In this document: piece by piece, positions 1-5,305 of the stretch
Layout of the letters: each line of letters opens with the position of its first letter
Position numbering within the stretch: the first letter of the stretch is position 1
Source: Deltaproteobacteria bacterium
Lineage (GTDB): Bacteria; Desulfobacterota; Desulfovibrionia; Desulfovibrionales; Desulfovibrionaceae
Assembly (NCBI GenBank): GCA_025350085.1
Contig: JANXYI010000181.1
Span: 1 to 5,805 of the forward strand
DNA length: 5,805 nt
Direction of reading: 5' to 3'
Translations under genes and position numbers: made by a program
Notes under the pieces: model-generated
Seen by the model: the letters and a program-made list of their open reading frames with translations, nothing else
Told to the model about the DNA's origin: nothing
Database searches by the model: none

Positions 1-347
1 CCCTTGCCGTCGATGGGCTCGCCAAAGGCGTCGAGCGTGCGGCCGAGCAGGCCCGGGCCCACGGGGATGTGTGGGGGCGAGGCGGAGTTTCGTATCAGGC
101 TGCCCGGGCGGATGCCGCGCATGTCGCCGTAGGGCATGAACAGGCAGGCGCCCTCGCGGAAGCCCACGACCTCGGCCGGGATGGGCGGAGAGTCGTCGCC
201 GGGCAGCAGATGGCAGACCGAGCCCACGGGCGGGTGGATGCCCTGGCCCTCGGCGATAAGGCCCACGACCTTGGTGATCTTGCCGAAGGTCTGGCAGAGC
301 TCGAGCCCCGCGCAGGCGGAGGCGACGGCCTGGGGATCAAGCGGCAT
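1..347 (-). CDS. fliI: FliI, flagellar export ATPase (N-terminal part, truncated by window edge)
   Basis: FliI is the cytoplasmic ATPase of the flagellar type III export apparatus. It is related to the F1 ATPase beta subunit and is regulated by FliH. Only the first 115 codons are present; the gene runs off the left edge, so the Walker A and B motifs are not visible. The ATG at 347-345 is preceded by GGGAGG with a nine-base gap. What is visible is the N-terminal beta-barrel region: residues 19-31 read QTFGKITKVVGLI, 73-88 read YGDMRGIRPGSLIRNS, and 97-115 carry the signature GPGLLGRTLDAFGEPIDGK that precedes the P-loop domain in FliI/SctN ATPases. The start overlaps the fliH stop by 11 bases (ATGCCGCTTGA), which suggests translational coupling. 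Identity is near certain from the signature and the position after fliH. Confidence 0.95.
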   Translation of the reverse strand, partial: MPLDPQAVASACAGLELCQTFGKITKVVGLIAEGQGIHPPVGSVCHLLPGDDSPPIPAEVVGFREGACLFMPYGDMRGIRPGSLIRNSASPPHIPVGPGLLGRTLDAFGEPIDGK

Positions 348-1141
348 GGGGCGTGGCCTCCCGGGCCTTGCTGCGGTCTTCGGGCAGCTCCAGCTGGTCC
401 AGGTAGGGTGTGAGCAGCGCCAGGCGGCTCTTCAGCGAATTATCGGCCAGGAGGTCGCTGGTCTCCAGCACAACGCCGCCCTCGGTGAGGGCAGGGTCGG
501 CGGTCAGGCGCCACTGGCCGAGGTCGGGTCGGCTGGCCTGGATCTCTTCCATGAGCGCCTTGGCCAGTTCATAATCCTGGGGCGCGACCTTGAGGGTGAA
601 CTCGCGGTGCGCGTCCAGGCGGGAGAGCGCCTCGTCCATGAGGCTCGAGAGGATGTCGGCGCGCCGGGAGTCCATCTCTACGCGCAGCGCCTTTTCGGTG
701 AAGCTCTTGGCCAGGCTTGCAAAGTCGCGGCGGCGCGACTGCCAGACCTCCAGGCCGAGGCCCTGAATGGCTTCGACGAGGGAGGCCATGGCCTGGACCT
801 GGGCCTGGAACTCGGCGTCGAGCTGGGCCAGGGGCCTCCTGGCGGGCGGCCTCCACGGCGGCCTCGACTTCCTTGCGGCCTTCCTCGCGGATGGCCTCGG
901 CGTCGCGGGCGCCCTGGGCCATGGCCTGGGTGATGATGTCCCGGGCCATGTTCTGGGCCTTGTCGCGGCAGCGGATGATGTATTCCGCTTCCGTGGCCGC
1001 GTCCCACACCGGGCGGTGGTGCTTGCCTTCCATCTCCTGGATGGTGATGTAGTCCGGGCCGGGCGTGTCGCAGCCCATGATGACCCGGCCGGTGTAATGC
1101 TTGGCCTGCGGTTCCTGCAGTTCAGCGTTAGATGAATTCAT
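337..1141 (-). pseudogene. fliH: FliH, flagellar export ATPase regulator, reading frame broken by one extra base
   Basis: FliH dimers bind FliI, restrain its ATPase and dock it at the C-ring and export gate. As written, the gene is in two frames. The ATG at 1141-1139 has GAGG eight bases upstream and encodes residues 1-103, including an Ala/Gly/Glu-rich helical stretch at about 60-103 (ARDIITQAMAQGARDAEAIR) typical of the FliH stalk. The frame then enters Arg/Pro/Gly-rich nonsense and stops at 569. The adjoining frame continues the same helix (ALAQLDAEFQAQVQAMASLV), then gives a normal FliH C-terminal domain ending in TGA at 337. Removing one C from the CCCC run (831-834) joins them into a 267-residue protein of usual FliH length. 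A GTG at 1150 is a possible alternative start but lies upstream of the Shine-Dalgarno. The gene overlaps fliG by 14 bases and fliI by 11. Identity is firm; whether the break is real or a sequencing error is open. Confidence 0.9.
831..834 (-). other. Frameshift point in fliH (extra base in a 4-base run)
   Basis: On the coding strand the run reads GAG GCC CCT GGC in the upstream frame (Glu102-Ala103-Pro-Gly) and GCC C CTG GCC in the continuing frame. Both flanking segments are well-formed FliH sequence right up to this run. That pins a +1 insertion here, or within a few codons. The shift cannot be placed on a particular C. Confidence 0.85.
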
Positions 1142-2126
1142 CTCCACCACCTCTGCTTATGGCGATGCGGCCTTCGGCTTCCAGGCGGCGCACGGTCTTG
1201 ACGATGTTCTGCTGTGCGCCTTCCACCTCGGAGAGCTTCACCGGGCCCATGATCTCCAGATCTTCGCGGATCATGCCTGCGGCGCGCTCGGACAGGTTCT
1301 TGAGGAACTTGTCCTTCAGGTCGTCGGAAGCGCCCTTGAGGGCCTTGGTCAGTTCTTCGTTCGAGATGTCCTTCAAAAGTTCGCGGATGCTGCGGTCGTC
1401 CAGGGCCTTGATGTCCTCGAACACGAACATGAGGTTTCGGATGTCGTCGGCCATCTGCTGGGACTCTTCCTCGATCTCGGAGAGCACCTCTTCCTCGGTG
1501 GCGCGGTCGACCGCGTTGAGGATCTCGGCCACGGAGCTGATGCCGCCGACCTTCTTGCCTTCCTTGCCGCCCATGGCGATGAGCTGGCTCTGGAGGACCT
1601 TGTCCACCTCGTGGAGCATCTCCTCGGCCACGGCCTCGAGCTTGGCCAGGCGCATGAGCACCTCGGCGCGCACGCCGGAGGGCAGGTTGGACAGAAGTTC
1701 TGCGGCCTGGTCCGGGTGCAGGTGGCCCAAAATGAGCGCCAGCGTCTGCGGGTGCTCGTTTCTGAGGATCTGGGCCAGGATGCGCGGGCTGACGTTGGAC
1801 AGCTCCTGGAACGGGGTCGGGCCGGAGCTGATCTCAAGGGTATCCAGAATGTACTTGGCGGTCTCGCTGTCGAGCGCCTTGGTCAGCAGGCGCTTCACCT
1901 GTTCCGCACCGCCCATGAGCATCTCCGCGCCGTAGGTGATGGAGTCGTTGAACTCCTTCAGCACGTCGAGCACGTCCTCGCGGGACACGGAGTCGATGTC
2001 GAGCATGGCCTTGGACACCGAGGCGATCTCCTGGCGCTCCATGCGCTTGAAGGCCTCGGCGGTGAACTTCTCACCTAGTGCCAGCATGACGATGGCGGTT
2101 TTCTGGGGACCGGTGAATTGCGCCAC
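1128..2126 (-). CDS. fliG: FliG, flagellar rotor switch and torque-generating protein
   Basis: FliG forms the upper ring of the C-ring, binds the C-terminus of FliF, and meets the stator MotA through charged residues on its C-terminal helix. The 332-residue product matches the family's usual length (E. coli about 331). Visible landmarks are the EHPQ motif at 124-127, the hydrophobic MFVF patch at 233-236, and the torque helix. The torque helix residues K264, R281, E288, D289 and K297 fall at the numbers of the known E. coli charged residues, with conservative D-to-E and R-to-K changes at 288 and 297. The protein ends in GGGDEFI. Translation starts at GTG (2126-2124), one base after the fliF TAA. 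A strong AGGAGG inside the last fliF codons lies six bases upstream, so coupling to fliF is likely. Its stop lies 14 bases inside fliH. No defect is seen. Confidence 0.98.
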   Translation of the reverse strand: MAQFTGPQKTAIVMLALGEKFTAEAFKRMERQEIASVSKAMLDIDSVSREDVLDVLKEFNDSITYGAEMLMGGAEQVKRLLTKALDSETAKYILDTLEISSGPTPFQELSNVSPRILAQILRNEHPQTLALILGHLHPDQAAELLSNLPSGVRAEVLMRLAKLEAVAEEMLHEVDKVLQSQLIAMGGKEGKKVGGISSVAEILNAVDRATEEEVLSEIEEESQQMADDIRNLMFVFEDIKALDDRSIRELLKDISNEELTKALKGASDDLKDKFLKNLSERAAGMIREDLEIMGPVKLSEVEGAQQNIVKTVRRLEAEGRIAISRGGGDEFI

Positions 2127-2127
2127 G

Positions 2128-3732
2128 TTAGGCCTCCTGTCTGGCCCAGGACTTGAGCAGCCTGATGGCCTGGTCCATGTTCTGATCGGTCAAGGACACG
2201 GCCAAATTCTTGGCGTTCTCCAGGCGGCGGGAGGTGTCCAGCGCTTCCTCGGGCACCTCGAGGGCTTCCTCGATGGCCAGACGTTCATCCATGCTCGGCA
2301 GACTCGCCACTTCCTCAACCTCCTCCTCGGCCACCCTGGGCCGGATAAGGGCCATGATCACGGGCCGGACCACCAGGATCAGGAAGAGGAACACCAGCAG
2401 GCCGGTCAACAGCGGCTTGCCCAGGCGCTGCCCCATCTCGATGAAATTGCGCACCAGCGACGGGCCTTCGCTCATGTCCATGGCCCCGAAGGCGATGCTG
2501 GAGACTTCGATGTTGTCCCCGCGGTCCTTGTCCAGGCCAACGGCGCTCGACACCAGGCTCTTGATGCGGGCGATCTCTTCCGCCGTGCGCGGCACATAGG
2601 TGTACGCGCCAGTCTTCTCGTCCTTGGTGTACGTGCCGTCCACGATAACAGCAACACCCAGGCGCTTCAACTCTCCCACCGGGGAGACAATCTGCTGCTC
2701 TTCCTTGTTGATCTCGTAGTTGGTGGTACGCGATTCGCGGCTGGAGTCCTGGGAGCTCTGGGTCCCGGAGAAGCCGTCGCCGCGGAAATTGGCCTCGGGC
2801 ACGTTGCCTTCGAGGTTGGCCTTGCCGGCCACGGTCTCCTCCGAGCGGGTCTCGCTACGCACGACCTGGCTGTCGGGGTTGAAGAGCTCCTTCTTGATGG
2901 TCTTGTGGCTGAAGTCGAGCTCGGTGTTCACCCGGGCGATGATCTTCTGCGGGCCGATGACCGGGGTCAAGAGCTCCTCGATGCGGCGTTCGAGCTTGCG
3001 CTCCATCTGGGCCTTGAAGTCCAGCTGGGTTGTGCTCATGCCCTGGACGGATTCGTCGTCGGCCGGCTGGTACACGCTCTGGCCGTTCTGGTCGGTGATG
3101 GTGATGCGCTTCTTGTCCAGGCCTTCCACGGCCATGGAGACCAGGTTGACGATGCCCTGGATCTCCTTGGGGGAGAGCTTGCCGTCCTTTTCCTTGAGCT
3201 TGACGACCACTGCGGCCGAGGGCTGGGTCTGTTCCTCGATGAACAGGCTCTTTTTGGGCACCACCAGGTGCACGCGCGCCTTCTCGACCTGCGGAAATTC
3301 CATGATGGTGCGCGCCAGCTCGCCTTGCAGGGCGCGCTGGTAGTTGATGTGCTGTACGAAGTCGGTCTGGCCGATCTTGATCTCGTCGAAGATCTCAAAG
3401 CCGAGACCCTGGCCGTGCAGGTTGCCCTCGCCAGCCACCTTCAGGCGCAGCTCGTAGACCCGGTCGGCCTGGACCAGCACGGTCTGGCCGTTGTCCTCGA
3501 TCTGGTAGGGCTCCTTGCTGCCTTTGAGCATGTTGACGACCTTGGAGGCGTCCTCAGGGGTGAGCTTGGAGTAGAGGACCTTGTAGTCCGGCTTGTTCAT
3601 GAGGATAACGCCCACGACAAAGGCGGCCATAAGGGTCACGGCCAGCCCGCCGATGAGCACCTGCTGCGAGATGCTGCGGCCCGACCAGAGATTCTTGGCC
3701 TTTTCCAGATATTCCATGACCTTCGGGTGCAT
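2128..3732 (-). CDS. fliF: FliF, flagellar MS-ring protein
   Basis: FliF builds the inner-membrane MS ring on which rotor, export gate and rod are assembled. The 534-residue product is of normal length. In order: a short cytoplasmic N-terminus; transmembrane segment 1 at about residues 24-45; periplasmic ring-building domains of the YscJ/FliF type with INYQRALQGELARTI at 129-143 and ARVHLVVPKKSLFIEE at 152-167; a Ser/Glu/Asn-rich variable stretch at about 285-345; transmembrane segment 2 at about 439-463; and an acidic cytoplasmic tail. The tail ends in NAKNLAVSLTDQNMDQAIRL (506-525) and SWARQEA, the FliG-binding region. ATG at 3732-3730 has AAGGAG seven bases upstream. It follows fliE by 45 bases and is one base from fliG. 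No truncation or missing element is seen. Confidence 0.98.
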   Translation of the reverse strand: MHPKVMEYLEKAKNLWSGRSISQQVLIGGLAVTLMAAFVVGVILMNKPDYKVLYSKLTPEDASKVVNMLKGSKEPYQIEDNGQTVLVQADRVYELRLKVAGEGNLHGQGLGFEIFDEIKIGQTDFVQHINYQRALQGELARTIMEFPQVEKARVHLVVPKKSLFIEEQTQPSAAVVVKLKEKDGKLSPKEIQGIVNLVSMAVEGLDKKRITITDQNGQSVYQPADDESVQGMSTTQLDFKAQMERKLERRIEELLTPVIGPQKIIARVNTELDFSHKTIKKELFNPDSQVVRSETRSEETVAGKANLEGNVPEANFRGDGFSGTQSSQDSSRESRTTNYEINKEEQQIVSPVGELKRLGVAVIVDGTYTKDEKTGAYTYVPRTAEEIARIKSLVSSAVGLDKDRGDNIEVSSIAFGAMDMSEGPSLVRNFIEMGQRLGKPLLTGLLVFLFLILVVRPVIMALIRPRVAEEEVEEVASLPSMDERLAIEEALEVPEEALDTSRRLENAKNLAVSLTDQNMDQAIRLLKSWARQEA

Positions 3733-3777
3733 GTTCGGTCTCCTTCGTGCTCTTTAGGCGGGCGTCTTACGGGCCGT

Positions 3778-4104
3778 TTAGAACGGCATCTTGGTGAGCT
3801 CGCTGTAGCTCGCCATGATCTTGTTGCGCACGGCGCTGGTCATGCTCATGGCCAGCCCGGCCTTTTGCAGGGAGATCATCAGCTCGTGCACGTTGTGCTC
3901 CTTGCCTGCGGCAAAGCTCGTCACCAGGCTGTTCTTCTCCATCTGCATGTCGTTGACCTTTTCGATGTTGCCCTTGAGCGCGTCCATGAAGCCGGACTGG
4001 GGCGCGGCCTTCTTGGCGGTCGGGCCGGTCTTGCCCGTCAGGGCGTCCTGCTGGATCTTGAGAGCGTTCTGGTAGGCCTGCATGGCCACGGACTTGACGA
4101 TCAT
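3778..4104 (-). CDS. fliE: FliE, MS-ring/rod junction protein
   Basis: FliE is a small exported protein that links the MS ring to the proximal rod and is among the first substrates of the flagellar export apparatus. The 108-residue product has the family's usual size. Its C-terminal half carries the FliE signature: HNVHELMISLQKAGLAM at about 70-86, then TSAVRNKIMASYSELTKM at about 89-106. The N-terminal half is Lys/Ala-rich and variable, as expected. No signal peptide is present, consistent with type III export. ATG at 4104-4102 has AAGGAG seven bases upstream. It sits 26 bases after flgC and 45 bases before fliF, the common flgBC-fliEFG order. Confidence 0.96.
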   Translation of the reverse strand: MIVKSVAMQAYQNALKIQQDALTGKTGPTAKKAAPQSGFMDALKGNIEKVNDMQMEKNSLVTSFAAGKEHNVHELMISLQKAGLAMSMTSAVRNKIMASYSELTKMPF

Positions 4105-4130
4105 GGTGGAGCTCCTTGTGCTTGCGTGTG

Positions 4131-4568
4131 CTAGCGGGCGATCTGCAGGGCCTTGTTGAACATGGCCTTGGTGTCCTGGATGGCCTGGACGTTGGCCTCG
4201 TACGACCGCATGGTGGTGATCATGTTGGCCATTTCCTCCACCACGTTGATGTCCGGGTAGGAGACAAAGCCGTCCTTGTCCGCATCGGGATGGCCGGGCT
4301 CGTGGACCTTCTTCACCGGCCGCTTGTCGTTGACGATGCCGCGCACGGTGACGCCCTTGAGCTCGCGGTCTTCCGCGTTCTCCATGGCCTTGTCAAAGGG
4401 GTTCTGGATGGGGGTGGCGGCAAAGGCCACGGACTTGCGGCGGTAGGGCCCGCCCTCAGGCGTCCGGGTGGTCTTCACGTTGGCCAGGTTCATGGAAATC
4501 ACGTTCATGTACGTGCGCTGGGCCTTCATGCCCGAGGCGCTGATGTCGAGTGCGCTCATGAAGTCCAT
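4131..4568 (-). CDS. flgC: FlgC, flagellar proximal rod protein
   Basis: FlgC is a rod subunit exported through the flagellar type III system and assembled periplasmically with FlgB, FlgF and FlgG. The 145-residue product is of normal length. The N-terminal helix SALDISASGMKAQRTYMNVI (about 5-24) followed by NLAN is the conserved rod/hook/filament D0 region. A later segment reads VHEPGHPDADKDGFVSYPDI, followed by NVVEEMANMITTMRSYEANV and the closing helix, diagnostic of FlgC. ATG at 4568-4566 shares one base with the flgB stop (TAATG), with AAGGAGG about six bases upstream, so translation is probably coupled to flgB. TAG stop at 4133-4131. No defect is seen. Confidence 0.97.
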   Translation of the reverse strand: MDFMSALDISASGMKAQRTYMNVISMNLANVKTTRTPEGGPYRRKSVAFAATPIQNPFDKAMENAEDRELKGVTVRGIVNDKRPVKKVHEPGHPDADKDGFVSYPDINVVEEMANMITTMRSYEANVQAIQDTKAMFNKALQIAR

Positions 4569-4978
4569 TATCTGCCTCCTTCCTGAATCACGGTTTGCAG
4601 GCCCGTGAAGTTCTTGGCGATGATGTCGGTGAGCGCGTTGTACATGAGCGTGTTCTTGGCCATGGCGCTCATCTCCTTGTCCAGGTCCACCGCGTCCTCG
4701 CCGTAGACCACGCGGGGCTTGTATTCATTGACCCCCTTGCCCTGGAACGAGTGGATGTCAAACGTGGCGGGCAGGTGCTTCTCCGACGTGCGGACCATCT
4801 TGCCGCGCTGGTCCAGCTTGAGCGCCGACTGGAGGTCTTCCTCGAAGGGCATGGTGCGCGGCTTGTAGTTGCGCGTGGTGACATTGGCGATGTTGGCCAT
4901 GACGATATTTTGACGTTGCAGGCGCAGGTCAAGCACCTTCTCCGTCACGCCCATGTAGGATTCAAACAGACCTTTCAT
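4568..4978 (-). CDS. flgB: FlgB, flagellar proximal rod protein
   Basis: FlgB is a proximal rod subunit placed next to the MS ring with FliE and FlgC. I choose the ATG at 4978-4976 (136 residues, usual FlgB length). It has AAGGAG eight bases upstream, and the protein then begins MKGLFESYMGVTEKVLDLRL, a typical FlgB start. An in-frame ATG at 5053 would add 25 residues, but it lacks a Shine-Dalgarno and lies upstream of the predicted transcription start near 5043. Conserved parts include LQRQNIVMANIANVTTRNYK (about 20-39), the FlgB/FlgC family motif, and a C-terminal helix with DLDKEMSAMAKNTLMYNALT. It is the first gene of the operon and overlaps flgC by one base. No defect is seen. Confidence 0.96.
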   Translation of the reverse strand: MKGLFESYMGVTEKVLDLRLQRQNIVMANIANVTTRNYKPRTMPFEEDLQSALKLDQRGKMVRTSEKHLPATFDIHSFQGKGVNEYKPRVVYGEDAVDLDKEMSAMAKNTLMYNALTDIIAKNFTGLQTVIQEGGR

Positions 4979-5053
4979 CGTTGCCTCTCCTTGCTTGCGG
5001 GCAGTTTGTGCCGGTGCGTTGGCGCCTGGCTTCGGTTCGCCCGCCTGGGTCAT

Positions 5054-5069
5054 AGCAACTCGCGTTCCA
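5054..5069 (-). promoter_or_regulatory. Sigma-54 promoter for the flgB operon
   Basis: The minus strand reads TGGAACGCGAGTTGCT. Against the established sigma-54 pattern TGGCAC-N5-TTGCW it has one mismatch (C to A). The invariant GG and GC are present with correct spacing. Transcription would start near 5043, giving a leader of about 65 bases before the flgB ATG at 4978. Sigma-54 control of basal-body operons by FlrC/FleQ-type activators is well known in several motile Gram-negatives; here it is inferred from sequence. Confidence 0.78.
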
Positions 5070-5072
5070 AAG

Positions 5073-5104
5073 TTGTAACATATTTAAATAGCACAATTAA
5101 TATG
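5073..5104. promoter_or_regulatory. AT-rich block upstream of the flgB promoter, possible protein-binding site
   Basis: This 32-base block is about four-fifths A/T in otherwise GC-rich DNA. It holds the perfect palindrome TATTTAAATA (5081-5090) and the inverted pair CATATT (5079-5084) / AATATG (5099-5104). It spans about -30 to -61 of the flgB promoter and -130 to -161 of the TPR promoter. These are positions where a DNA-bending protein or a sigma-54 activator could act. The binding protein is not identifiable; no clear IHF consensus was found. Confidence 0.4.
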
Positions 5105-5187
5105 CTGACGCAGGGCCGGACGGGCTGCCCTCTCTTAATGGATGGCAATGGGCTGACGGGAATCCGGGGGCACGGGAGGGGGGGCTT

Positions 5188-5202
5188 GCAATGGCGAATT
5201 GC
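5188..5202. repeat. Inverted repeat GCAAT-N5-ATTGC next to the TPR promoter
   Basis: Perfect five-base arms separated by five bases, lying about -46 to -32 of the predicted TPR transcription start and directly upstream of the -24 element. It could be a small operator or chance. Symmetric half-sites of this size are common, so support is weak. Confidence 0.3.
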
Positions 5203-5207
5203 GCACT

Positions 5208-5223
5208 TGGCACGCATGTTGCT
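5208..5223 (+). promoter_or_regulatory. Sigma-54 promoter for the TPR gene
   Basis: The plus strand reads TGGCACGCATGTTGCT, matching the sigma-54 pattern TGGCAC-N5-TTGCW at every defined position and also the frequent preceding T and following G. Transcription would start near 5234, about 72 bases before the TPR start codon. This ties the TPR gene to an activator-dependent regulon, plausibly the same one as the flagellar operon. Confidence 0.85.
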
Positions 5224-5226
5224 TAA

Positions 5227-5252
5227 GCGTGGCAGGCTCCCATGAGCCACGC
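5227..5252 (+). repeat. Overlapping inverted repeats at the TPR transcription start
   Basis: GCGTGGC (5227-5233) is the reverse complement of GCCACGC (5246-5252). Inside it GGCTC (5235-5239) pairs with GAGCC (5244-5248) around a four-base loop. The right arms overlap, so only one stem can form at a time. With transcription starting near 5234, only the inner hairpin would lie in the mRNA, right at its 5' end, while the outer pair could act as DNA. No U-tract follows, so this is not a terminator. Confidence 0.45.
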
Positions 5253-5305
5253 AACTTTTGCCGTCCGCATGGAGACGCGGGCACGTAGGGAAAACGGAGG
5301 GGAAT

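Larger units (their letters stand above)
4979..5305. other. Divergent control region between flgB and the TPR gene
   Basis: These 327 bases hold no convincing gene. They contain two outward-facing sigma-54 promoters (5054-5069 minus and 5208-5223 plus) and an AT-rich block at 5073-5104. They also contain short direct repeats (GCTGACG at 5104 and 5152; GCAATGG at 5145 and 5188), a G-rich tract at 5166-5184, and inverted repeats near 5188-5202 and 5227-5252. The two predicted transcription starts are about 190 bases apart, which leaves room for shared activator sites. Confidence 0.8.

Noticed and set aside
825..840. Programmed ribosomal frameshifting or transcriptional slippage in fliH
   Set aside because: A run of only four Cs is short for slippage, and I see no stop codon or clear stimulatory structure at the shift of the kind known +1 sites use. 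FliH is not known to need a frameshift. A sequencing error or plain mutation is simpler.
3733..3777. A terminator or internal promoter in the fliE-fliF gap
   Set aside because: No stem with a following T-run and no -24/-12 or -35/-10 pattern was seen; only the fliF ribosome-binding site is clear.
1936..4134. A 732-codon plus-strand open frame antisense to fliF, fliE and part of fliG
   Set aside because: It lies opposite genuine FliF, FliE and FliG coding sequence, is His/Leu/Gly/Asp-rich as expected from the complement of GC-rich codons, and resembles no protein family. Long antisense frames are common in GC-rich DNA.
4979..5053. A 25-residue N-terminal extension of FlgB from ATG 5053
   Set aside because: There is no Shine-Dalgarno, the composition is unlike FlgB, and the predicted sigma-54 transcript begins downstream of this codon.
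5073..5101. A sigma-70 promoter on the plus strand (TTGTAA ... ATTAAT)
   Set aside because: The -10 match is poor at 17-base spacing and the better boxes need 18-19 bases. The AT-rich block makes chance matches likely, and the sigma-54 element downstream explains the gene better.
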